This document shows, piece after piece, positions 1 to 10,221 of a stretch of 64,000 nt of DNA. Position numbers and translations under genes: made by a program. Position 1 is the stretch's first letter; every line of letters starts with the position of its first letter. Source of the stretch: Drosophila pseudoobscura (Eukaryota; Arthropoda; Insecta; Diptera; Drosophilidae); assembly GCF_009870125.1 (NCBI RefSeq), contig NC_046679.1, positions 31,558,001-31,622,000 on the forward strand. Direction: 5' to 3'. The notes under the pieces were generated by a model. The model was not told where the DNA came from and did not search any database. It was given only the letters and a program-made list of their open reading frames with translations.

Positions 1-882
1 CCTTACTTAAAGATTAGTTTTAAAGGCTTAAATGCTGATGACTTGGCAGATTTAATGGGTTTGTGTGGAAACGTTAAGGTACAGTTTTTTAAGCTTATTT
101 ATGGCTGTAGAATCGAATATTTTCTAGGAACAAACATCAATGACTGCTTGGAAAATTCTGCAAACAACTCCCCATAATGGCCCACACAAACACAAACAGG
201 GGCATGCCACACCTCGTATGTATAAGTACAGTCTGTCAGATAACGACAGCGCCACTGAAGCAGAAAACTCGTATTTTAGTGAATTTTAATGCGAAAGCCA
301 TTTGAAAAGTTTTGCTTTCAAACCCCCAAAAAACAGAAAAACTTCCAGCAATAGAGGGACATCTTTTGCAGCAGTGGGGGGTGGGTGGGGGCGTGTGCAT
401 GGGCGTGGTGGGTGCTTATGTGGGTGGCTGATTAGGCTTTTGCCTTCTACCCCCAAAACATTCTTGAGGCTTTCCGTCTGTTTGGAGTTGATTGAAATAA
501 TTGTCGACTCTGCTGCGCGCTTTATGGAAAATGTGCGAGGTGGGGGACGAGTGAAAAGCGCTGAAAATAAGCTTATGAATAGCCAAATGTGTAGATTGGG
601 AAATAAATGGAAAAGGCAGCAACGCACAAGCCTGTTCGTGACAGGTGGGGTATAAATTTCAATATAAATAGAAATAAATAATAAATAGAAAATTAAAACT
701 AGAAAACGAAAACCGCTTCTCAGGCTTATCAGTTTTCCCCTGGAAAAGCCCTGTTCAGCAAGCATTCGATATTTTAAGCTAAATTTAAAGAGATTTCTGC
801 CACATCACATCAGGGCAGCCTTTTTTGTTAACCAAACGAAAATTCAGTTCACACTTGCATAAAATTCAGTCAAAATTCTATA
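1..882. other. intergenic, no gene seen
   Basis: I see no supportable gene here. The stretch at about 370-660 is relatively GC-rich and open on both strands, but the translations are low-complexity (Gly/Arg or Pro/Ser rich) and resemble no family I know. Confidence 0.5.
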
Positions 883-1412
883 ATTTTTTTTTTTTTTTTT
901 TTTTTAATTTTTATTTTATTAGAAATCAGCTTTACTTAAACTATGATCTAATTTTAGTGATATTTACATTGGCTTACTACATATTATAAGAGTTTAATGA
1001 TTAGGTTTATATATACATTTTAATGATGTGTTATTCAGCAAATTTTTCTATTTTTTATGTTCGATGGGTGGAGACGTTTGAGTCTGCGTGGGATTTGGGG
1101 GTGCAGTAATCCTCTAGATGTTTCATTTGGATGGTTAATGAGCCTATCGTTGTATCGACTGCTGTGATGGTTTATTTGATCTCCAATTTTTGGGATGAGG
1201 AGATCTCTTTCCAGCATTGTGGTCCGAACAAACCTCTGATTTTATTCAGATGCCCATGTAGGGACTATAGTTGCCTTGTTCAATAGGACTTTATTGCGTA
1301 GGGGAAGCTTACTTTTTGAGTTCATGAGCCAGTGCAACTTTTTGAGTTTGTTTTGACATTTGATGACTGTAGCTCTGATATGCGGTCCCCAAGTTAGGCT
1401 TTTATCGAATCT
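883..1412 (-). mobile_element. 5'-truncated Jockey-clade LINE, ORF2 C-terminus and poly(A) tail
   Basis: Read on the minus strand, about 1410 to 1035 encodes the C-terminal end of a Jockey-type non-LTR retrotransposon ORF2. Recognisable pieces are a LTWGPHI-like segment, KLKKLHWLM, KSKLPLRNKVLLNKA, and a terminal block with RDLLIPKI, HPNE and RRLKRLHP, as in Jockey, Doc and F elements. The frame is broken by a stop near 1240 and part of the usual linker is missing, so it is dead. About 130 bases after the coding end the plus strand shows a T-run of roughly 22 at 883-905. This reads as a poly(A) tail on the minus strand and marks the LINE 3' end. Family assignment rests on remembered motifs; the exact family is unknown. 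Confidence 0.65.
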
Positions 1413-4400
1413 ATAATAAATTCATTAATACCATTATATTTTGTATAATTGATCAATTTTGCTTTGTAAAACACTTGTACGAAATCAGAGGACACTTTTC
1501 TGTCAACAATATTTTATGAATTACAGAACATCGAGATACCTTTCTAATGTAAATCACATCTTGCAAGCCCTTGACAACTAAACCAAAACATCAACCAAAA
1601 CAAAAATAATGCTACAATAACCAGCCTTGCCTGGAGCCCTGCTGGTACTATCAAAGTATCTGGTAATTTCAGATGCATCGTCTTGCGACCATTCAATTCG
1701 ATACTTTATTATAATTAGGATTGTACTTTGTTTTTTTTTTTGTTTTTTTTTAATAATATTACTCCAAAATCGATCAAAGACAAAAAATAATAAATAAATA
1801 TAAAAAAATACAAAACAAAAATTAATACCAAAACCAAACAAAAAAATATAAAATAAATAAAACTAAAAACTAAAAATTAAAATTAAAAAAAAAGTAAAAA
1901 AAAACATAAATAAAAATAAAACTCCAGCTCGCAGGTGCAGGAAACGAAAAACGCCACCGATCACCAGTGAAAAAGCGCGCAATGCCGGCAGGTTACCAAT
2001 TTAAGCCTTGTCGCGGGAGTCCATTCGAGAATCATTTGAATCCTTTCAGCCCCCCTTGATTTCTCCTTTCGACGGGTTAGAGATACAGGTCGCGTCTTGC
2101 CAAGAACTTTAGGAGTAGCAAAATTCGATGTGGCAGCAACCAATGGCGCATGTGGTGCATGTGGATGCTCTGCAGGATCTACAGGACTAGATGCTCGAGC
2201 ATGAGCAGGGCATTCGAATCAGCAGAGAGCTGATACCCTTCATCCAGGCAGCCCAGTTAGTGGGCATTCATGGTGTAGCGCTTACTATGCCGTTTTTGTG
2301 TCCCCGAACCTGTGATTCATTACGAAAGAGACTTCTCTCCGTTTAGCCAGTGCCCCAATCTACAAGAAATGTCTGCACATTCTCCGTACACCCTTTCTCT
2401 CTTTGCTTCCATGAATCCCCATTTATTTGAGGACCGATTCATATGCCAACAATCAATAGACACCCCAAAAAGTCTCCGTTCGAATGAAAGTAATCCGCTT
2501 AGCCCGTAAATTGCCACCAGCCAGGTGTGATTTTCCCACCAAAACCCCAAGATGGGAAAAGCCCATACGCGTAAATCTGAGGTAATATACGATTTAGAAG
2601 GTGATTATCTAGAAGGCAGGTCAGGAATTGCAATTGCTGTCTCAATTAATGGGGAAAGAAAAGTGCAAAAAAAAAAACACCAGGATTTTTTCAGCCTTCA
2701 GCCGGTCGTCTGTCTATTAAGTTTTCCATTACGGGAGATACCGATCAGGAAGGACACAGGCCTGGCTCCTCCAAGGATACAAGCATATGGGACGCAACTT
2801 CAAACGTAAATCGAATAAAAGCAGGCGGCCCCCAAAGTAATAGCATTTACTAATAGCTAAAGAGACTTCAAGCCTTCCATTCCCCACCAGAATGTGCCTC
2901 CTTCCATATGTGCCAGAGGTCCTGGCAAATGCAGTGTGTGGCAGGGGGAAGGGGCGGGGGGGGGGGGATGGTAGTGCCATGACAACAATGGCATTTTGAT
3001 ACTTTTGTATGAGATTTAATGAAATTTGAATCCTTTTGTTGAGTGGAATGACAACACCAAGGAAGCTCCCACAGAAAACCCAAGGAGCGGGGCAGCCAGG
3101 GGACACGGAGGAGGGCGGGGGAGGGCGGGGGAGGGGGCAACATGACGAAGTAGCAGGAAGCAAGACGCAGGCAAAGAAGACAACGATGGCAGCGGCAGCA
3201 TCCTGCCTTTGGGCAAAAGTTTTGTGTAGAATCTACACTGGGAGAAATTTTCAAAGGATTTCGTCGTGGATTTTGGGAAACTTTTAAAAAATAAACATAA
3301 AATATAAACATTGCTTTTTAAACATATCTTTTACTTATTTCTAAAGACAAAAAACTGGGAAGATAGGCGTAAAAAAAAAGGATATTTCCGGCAAAAATTG
3401 ATTTGAAATCTATAAAATCTATATCTAAAAATATCTAATGATTTTTGTGTCCTAGAATATTATAAAAAAAATAAAGTAAATAATATATATTTATATTAAA
3501 TATTAAAAATATTGGTAATATGTTATATTATAATATATAAATTATTCTCAAGAAAGCGCAGTAATAGCACATCGTAAAATCTTAAAATATATACAATTCT
3601 TCCATAATTGTTTTAATACTTTTTAGTAGGTATATAATTGATTTTTTTAGTTTTGATTAAATTTATTTATTATTTAATCTTAGTTTGCATATAGTTACTT
3701 TTTTATTTTAATTTTGTATTTTTTAATTTAGTAATCTATAATCTATTCAATCTGATTAATTTTATTCTTTCATGAAATATTTAAATTATATTTTTAGTAG
3801 GTATATTTGATTATTTATATATTTTTAATTTTTATTGAATTCATTTATTAATTAATTGGTATTTGTATTTAATTTATTTATTATTTAATTGACATTTTTA
3901 ATGTTGCATTCCTTATTTGTATTTTTAATTTTATTTATTTTTGTATTAATTAATTAATTCATTTAATTAATTAATTTTTTTAACTGTAAAATTAATTTAT
4001 TTTATTTTAATTTTTAATTACAAGATTTATTAAATATTAAAGCTGGTAAATATACCCCGTAAGAATACTTTTAATTATTAAATTTATTATTTTACCAGAA
4101 CTTCTTTTGAAAAATCAATAAAACTTTAAAATTGTCCTCTACTCCCTCTAGATATTCTCACTCCTAAATTTCTCTCAGTGTCCCATCCAATATTCATGTA
4201 GTTAAGGTACACACATACATACATATAGACTTTGCCTTGTGTAAGGATATTTGTGTATAGATATTTGGGTGTCTTACAACAATAGTAAAACAATCTTCTT
4301 AATGCACACTTTGGCCTAAAGGAATTTTTCCACTTGTAAAGCGATACTTCTGCCCCACTTGCCCCAGCATCGCTCTCCCCCACCCCCATTCTGAGCCCCA

Positions 4401-4685
4401 TCATCATTGTCAATTTGGCATTAGATATACATGTCTATATATAGAATGGAACACACAGAAGAAACATGTTAATAAACAGCTGGAAGTTTTGGTTTATTGT
4501 CATCAGAGAAGGCTCAATCTCTCTCTCTCTCTCTCTTGATGGGGGGGACAGAGAGAGAAAGACAATATGCTCGAGGGAATTTGCTTTCCAAAAGGGTTCC
4601 GTTCCTCTTGTTTATTCGGGGGTAGGGCTGAGGGTATCAATAACATTGTTGGTTCCTTCCATCCCAGTTCTAGACGGGGTGGTGT

Positions 4686-4688
<3 letters not shown>
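1413..4688. other. intergenic, mostly AT-rich; no gene seen
   Basis: No supportable gene. The stretch at 1930-2300 is GC-richer than its surroundings and has a short minus-strand reading frame (1961-2143) that could be an old transposon piece, but I cannot name it. About 3300-4100 is extremely AT-rich and looks unconstrained. Short G-runs and GGGGGAGGGCGGGG-type purine tracts occur at 2950-2968 and 3110-3135. Confidence 0.45.

Positions 4689-4716
<28 letters not shown>
4689..4716 (+). repeat. uninterrupted poly-G run of 28
   Basis: A run of 28 consecutive G residues on the plus strand, preceded by a CT dinucleotide tract (about 4518-4538). Homopolymers of this length are prone to length error and can form G-quadruplex structure. 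The reading frames that cross it are artefacts of the run. Confidence 0.9.
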
Positions 4717-5022
4717 ATGGACGACATTGGTCTTCTTCAGATATTAGTTCCCTGACAGCCAAGGGAGTGGATCTTGCTCCTCACAGAAGTGTCATCTCTA
4801 CGTTTCTGGCCCACTTTTCCTTGTTAAAATAAATTTTCAAGTTTAATTTTGTGTTGCCAATACATTGTTGAGGTGTTTTGTGGCATGAACTAAAGGAGTT
4901 GCAAGTGTTGCAACACTTGGGAATTTTATTAAGGAAGAGTATGGGTTCCAATCAATGGGAAGTGTATATTAGATATTAGCCTTGTTGTCAAAAATATATA
5001 GCTTATTCGATATTTAGTTATG

Positions 5023-5405
5023 CGATGCAAAAATATATCAAAAATAAATAAAAACTAGCTTTAATTTTGTATAATATTATCACAATTTTCGATTTACATT
5101 TAATATAAAAACAGAGGATTTTTTCCAATAATCTTTATTGTAAACGAAGAAAAGATTAAATTTTATTAATTTTTACGATTTAAAAATTAATTGATTAATT
5201 TTCTAAACTATTTTATTCGATGAAAAAAATATACATAAATAAATAAAAACTAAACTTTCATTTTTTTTTATAATATTATCACAATTTTCCATTTACATTT
5301 GATATAAAAACATAAACTTTTCCCATGTAAACGGAAAAAAGGATTATTTTATTAATTTTTACGAATTAAAAAATAATTGATTTGTTCACTAAACTATTTT
5401 TGTAC
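5023..5405. repeat. diverged AT-rich tandem duplication, about 190-bp unit
   Basis: Two adjacent copies share the order AAATAAATAAAAACTA, then TAATATTATCACAATTTTC, then a TTTACATTT block, ATATAAAAAC, and TTATTAATTTTTACGA. The first copy spans about 5023-5216 and the second about 5217-5405. They differ by scattered substitutions and small indels. No coding potential is seen. The AT-rich tract continues to about 5640 as TTA/ATT-rich simple sequence. Confidence 0.7.
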
Positions 5406-5928
5406 GATTTGTCTCCGCTTTTTTATTGATTATTATGTTTATTATTATTATTATAATTTGTTATTAGATTTTTTGTAATTTTTATTAGATATTATTATTT
5501 ATGAATATTTGTTTTTATTATTATTATAATTTTTTTATTATTATTATTATTTATTATCATTTGTTATTATTATTAGTTATTATTTGTTAAAAATATTTTA
5601 TCATTTTTTAATTTATTTACTAAGTTAAAAGCCATTTAATTGGGTTTTTTTAAAGTCTACTTAAATACACAAACTTTCAAATATATTCCACACAAATATG
5701 AATGATATTCCTCTTCAAACGAGTACTTGAAATACTGGAAAATCGAATAAAATACATTCGATTATCCCCTACAATTAATTTCCCTTCCATTTGAGCACAT
5801 AAATTCCACAAATTTCGATTCCCCAGAACACAAGCACAGTACCTATAAACCTGTCCACGACTGTCACCAGTCACACCATGTCCCCCCCTCGAGAGAGAGA
5901 CATCTTTAGACAAGTGCCAATACACTGC

Positions 5929-5930
<2 letters not shown>

Positions 5931-5986
<56 letters not shown>
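5931..5986. repeat. (CA)28 microsatellite
   Basis: A perfect CA dinucleotide run. The long His/Thr or Val/Cys reading frames that cross it are repeat artefacts. Confidence 0.95.
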
Positions 5987-5988
<2 letters not shown>

Positions 5989-8299
5989 GAGGAGTACGAG
6001 TATCTGTGTTTTGCAAATTTACATTTAATTTTTGGCCCTAAACTCCAGACAAGACACCGAACATGCAATTACGACAACTACTACCTCAATATGGAAGGAA
6101 ATGGAAATGGCAGTGGAAGTGGACGGGGAGGGGAGGGGAGGGGGCAGACCACTTTAAGGCAATTTTCGACTGAACTTTGAACTGATTCAAGAATTGCCTG
6201 AAAAATGAAACATTTGTCGTGTTTTGTGGGGTACAGTTGATGCAAAAAAGTAAGAGAAAATATATTTGAATGGTTTTTTTTAGGTATTCAAAAGGGGGAA
6301 ATGTACATATCTAAATCTATTGTTTGGGAGGTATTTTGAATAGTTTTGATTTTAGAATAACAATGAATAAGGTAATAACCATTGCTTGCTTTGGAAAAAT
6401 TATAGGGCCTTTCAAAAAGTTGTATTAAAGCCGCAGCACGTATAATATTCCAACCTTTCCTTCTAAGCAAACAAAATTTCAAATATTTATTTTTAATAAT
6501 TAAAATAACTCTCCAAAGGAATGACACTAATTTGAGGGAAGACCCTTTTTTCTGCGCGTTTTTTTTTGTGGTTTCATCGCCCATTTTTTCGTGCCAGTCG
6601 AAGCCAAACTAAAATTTTAATTAAAAATTACTCATATGATAAAAACCAAGGGGGAAAAACTACTCCCTAGTTCTCCTTTAGCCCTCCCACCACAGAAGTG
6701 CGGCGGGGTGGGCCGGGGCGCGGCGCAGCGTAAGATAAATTCTGGCTTGACGCAATTTTCTGGCAGTAGCCTCGTTTTTCTTGACAAAATATTTCGTGTG
6801 GTTCCTCACTTTTTGCCTGTGGAAAACTGTGCGGCGGCGGCGTTGGCTGGTGGCTGCGGAAAAGCATGCTGCAAGTTTATGAAAATTCTTTGTTTATTCC
6901 AAGGTGTGTGTGTGTGTGCTTGGGGAAAATTGTGTTGGTTTTGTTAATTTTGCGCTGCTTTTTCCCGTTGCTGTCAAATTTATATGCTGGTTAGCTCTCC
7001 AGTAAGCAAAACTTTCGGGTTTTGGACTGATGAACACATATACAATACATATACAGAGTACGTATCTGTGTGCCTGTCTAATTTATGAGACCAGTTAGAT
7101 GTGGGACAAATTTTCGGTAAACAACAAAGTTCAGAGAGCAGTCGTTTTTGGCATTGAATAGACAAATTTGTGTGTGTAGACTTCAAACTAATGAGAAAAC
7201 GGGTCGGGGCGGAATTCAGAAACAAAGCGAAAAATAAACACTATCGCTATAGTCTTCAAGATATAGGGTTTCCAAGAGATTGACAGACAGATAGGACGGT
7301 TTTGATTCGGGATTTTGATTCGACCTAGGAATTAATAAATAAAATATACCCAAATTTTGTCAAATTTCTATTAAACCCTGGCTTCAGTGGATCCACGCAG
7401 AATGCATTCTCTTTTGTTTCCTTTGGGGAGTATCCATCGTGGAGTTTTGCGCTGTGACCAAAAATATTGGCAGAAAAGGATGCCTCGCCCAGAAGTGACA
7501 GGAGAAGGACTCACATTAACTCGCCGCATTTAACCCTAGCCCTCCTTAAATACCCTACTTTTTTAGTTTAAACTTATTTAATCCACGAAAATAAAAATGT
7601 TGAAATTTTCGGAAGAGAAATATCCCTTTTGCACGCTCTAAAACAGAAAAGAAACACAAACGCAGACACAGAAATATAAGATATTGATGGGAAAGCAAAT
7701 GCCAAAAACAAGATATATTTCAATAAGGTGAGGTATTCAGAATCATTTCTCTTACAAAAATTGCTTGTTTTTTAGTTGAACGACAAAAAGAGAGAGAGTG
7801 AGAGAGTGGCAGCAAGTGCCAAATCTAGCTTTCAAATCGCTTCAGAGCGAAAACCTCACCTTTACTTAATACACCTTTTGCACACATAAGCCCTTGCACA
7901 GCTTCCACTCACACACACACAGTCGTATATTGCCCTTCTGAGCGCTTAAATATTTCACACACTAATATCAATTCCATTTGTATGCATTGACATGAATGTA
8001 TGAGTGCGCGCTAGAACGGGAGAGAGTGTGAGTTGGTGCGTGGGAGCTCCTCTAGAGGAGAGTGTTCGCATGTATGCGTGTGTGTGTGGCGGACAGAATT
8101 TGTTCAATTGCAAAAAGCGCAAACAATGCAACAGTTAAAAAAAAAATGTAACAGTAAAACTTACCCACACAAGGCGCAACTTTTTTTGGTTTTATTTAGC
8201 ATTAAAAAAACAGAGTTCGATGAACGAAAGAGACACTCAAAAAAATAATAAAACATGATTATGTGACATACTTTTCATATTCGCACTCCTTTTACACTT

Positions 8300-8980
8300 C
8301 TCCTTTTGCCGCCGATCTGCATTTTCCCCGCACTTTTCTCTTTCCAGTGAGAGACACCTCGTGCCATGCTGGAATCAAATGATTTTCATATAAAAAAAAT
8401 AATTGCTGCATAAAATAAGGTGTTTAAATATTTGTGTAACAGATCCATTAAAAAATACACTTATTGCACTTCAGTTTCACATATTGCCGTATATTTCCCT
8501 CGCCGATTTGCTTCCTGGTCGCCTTTTTGCCTCGTGACCGCCTCCGCTTCTTTAACTTTTTCACCTTGGCGCATATATTTCTATCGCTGATTTGCTTTCT
8601 GGTCGCCATTTTGCGTTGTGTCCGCCACCAGTTTTGATTTTGACCTTTTTTTACACTAAAACACCATTTGTTTGGCGTTTCTAATCGCTGGGATCGAAGG
8701 GTGCTCCGCTGATTTTGCACAAGAAAAAAAATGTTCTACACGAAATAAGGTGTTTATAGATGATACACATGCATGCATACAAAAAATACACTTCACTTTC
8801 ACATATCGCCGCATATTTCTTTCGCTGATTTGCCTTATGCATCTTTTCTCATACAAAAACACTATTGTTTGGCCATTTTCAAAGTTTTTTCACACGCCGA
8901 TCTGCTTTCTGGCCGCCATTTTGCCTCGCACTTGCTCACGATTTTTTTCTTGCACTAAAACACTATTTTTATGCAATTTT
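8300..8980. repeat. degenerate interspersed/tandem repeat cluster of unknown family
   Basis: Several imperfect copies of a module built around CGCYGATYTGCTTTCTGGYCGCC and an ATTTTGCCTCG-like tail occur near 8311, 8501, 8585, 8823 and 8895. Larger units are also visible. AATAAGGTGTTTA followed by an AAAAATACACTT block occurs at about 8414-8465 and again at about 8743-8790, each followed by CACATAT(T/C)GCCG and the GATTTGC motif. On the minus strand the module translates as repeated RQI-x-E-x-N-I-R-x-YVK-like stretches, but stops and frame changes argue against a working gene. I do not recognise the family; it abuts the 252-bp tandem duplication and shares short words with it. Confidence 0.55.
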
Positions 8981-9484
8981 CAATGTTTAAACATTGCACC
9001 ACTACACTACACTTCACTGCATTGCAGTACAATATATTTCACAACTTTTCCCGGCTGATCTACCGAATTTTCGCGCTTTAAGCCGGTCCGATACGCGCCG
9101 TGATCGAATCTTTTTGCTCCTTTTTGACTCCCTCTTCTTACAAAGAAAGCAGTGTGTGGCTGTGGACACCTGTTGGTGGGAACGAGATGGGGTTAAGGAT
9201 ACCAAAAATTTAATAAAAAATACTTTTATTGACAATGTTTAAACATTGCACCACTACACTACACTTCACTGCACTGCAGTACAATATATTTCACAACTTT
9301 TCCCGGCTGATCTACCGAATTTTCGCGCTTTAAGCCGGTCCGATACGCGCCGTGATCGAATCTTTTTGCTCCTTTTTGACTACCTCTTCTTACAAAGAAA
9401 GCAGTGTGTGGCTGTGGACACCTGTTGGTGGGAACGAGATGGGGTTAAGGATACCAAAAATTTAATAAAAAATACTTTTATTGA
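8981..9484. repeat. near-perfect 252-bp tandem duplication, each unit opening with a 16-bp palindrome
   Basis: Unit 1 is 8981-9232 and unit 2 is 9233-9484. I find only a couple of substitutions between them (GCATTGCAG versus GCACTGCAG, and CTCCCTCTTC versus CTACCTCTTC). Each unit starts with the perfect palindrome CAATGTTTAAACATTG. After unit 2 the sequence changes to unrelated DNA. The two parallel reading frames of about 85 residues (8994 and 9246) simply mirror the duplication, and I do not call them genes. Confidence 0.9.
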
Positions 9485-9559
9485 CAATAGGACTTTATTC
9501 ATTACTTCTAATTAGCTTTTTAAGATTTAAAAGCTGATTTGATGTTTTAATTGTTTTAA

Positions 9560-9762
9560 CCCATTACGGGTCGCTCCTAAACGGCATCTACGATACTGAT
9601 GAAATTTTGTCAAGAACTGTACAAAACTATTGCGCGATTATAATTTTTCGGAACACTGAGAAACCTATGTATTCAGAGTTTAAATTTTTTAGGTAACCCA
9701 CAAAAAATTAAATTCCATGAAAATTCTCCTTGCATATCATCTTTACCATGGCGCTTAATGGG
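9560..9762. mobile_element. piggyBac-like MITE candidate with TTAA target duplication
   Basis: A 203-bp element flanked by TTAA at 9556-9559 and 9763-9766. Its ends are inverted: CCCATTACGGG on the left, and GCGCTTAATGGG on the right (reverse complement CCCATTAAGCGC). TTAA target duplication and inverted ends starting CCC are hallmarks of the piggyBac superfamily. The interior has no coding capacity, so it would be non-autonomous. The perfect inverted match is only 7 bp (11 with TTAA), so chance is not excluded. Confidence 0.5.
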
Positions 9763-10062
9763 TTAAGAGACCAAATTTTCGCCATCCTTCGACTGCCAGA
9801 TAATGCCACACGTTTGTACTTTTTATGACAGTACGGCAATTCTGTCAAAGAAATCTTTTTTCAGCGAGCTGGCAGAAAAATCTATTTTTTTTTTTTAAGA
9901 ATTTTATACAAAAAGACATCTATATTTATAATATTTGTTTTGAAACAACAATTAAGAAAAGCGAATGTTTCCAATAGAATTTTTATTCAAAATAAACCGC
10001 CAAATTATCGCACAGAAATACCGATGTCACTAACATTAAAATACATATCGATCTATCGAAAC

Positions 10063-10184
10063 GTAAACAACTTCAGTATACTTTTAAGATGAGGTGGTAT
10101 ATTTAGGTATATTTCTGAGAGTCGGGTACATTTCGATAAATCCGCGGTCACACTGTAAACAACTTCGTGCTAAAACGTAAACAA
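10063..10184 (+). promoter_or_regulatory. three GTAAACAA forkhead-type motifs upstream of the BUD13 homolog
   Basis: The octamer GTAAACAA occurs at 10063-10070, 10155-10162 and 10177-10184, always followed by AACTTC- or CCTC-like sequence. The octamer matches the FOXO/forkhead core. The longer shared context (ACGTAAACAAC in two copies) could instead mean local micro-duplication. Binding is inference. Confidence 0.4.
10145..10155 (+). promoter_or_regulatory. Motif 1 (M1BP) core promoter element
   Basis: CGGTCACACTG matches the Drosophila Motif 1 consensus YGGTCACACTR. The site lies 67 bases upstream of the BUD13-homolog ATG. Motif 1 marks TATA-less housekeeping promoters bound by M1BP. DRE-like TATCGATC and CTATCGAA lie about 100 bases further upstream (10046-10060). 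The start site is probably just downstream of the motif. Confidence 0.6.
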
Positions 10185-10221
10185 CCTCGTTTTTAGTAAA
10201 TTAATTATAAACTTGTTGAAA

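Noticed and set aside
1961..2143. Short minus-strand frame with PKVLGKTRPVSLTRRKEK as possible gag relic
   Set aside because: Too short and no confident family match; mentioned only in the intergenic entry.
5677..6180. Cys-Val or Thr-His repeat proteins around 5.9 kb
   Set aside because: They are translations of the (CA)28 microsatellite.
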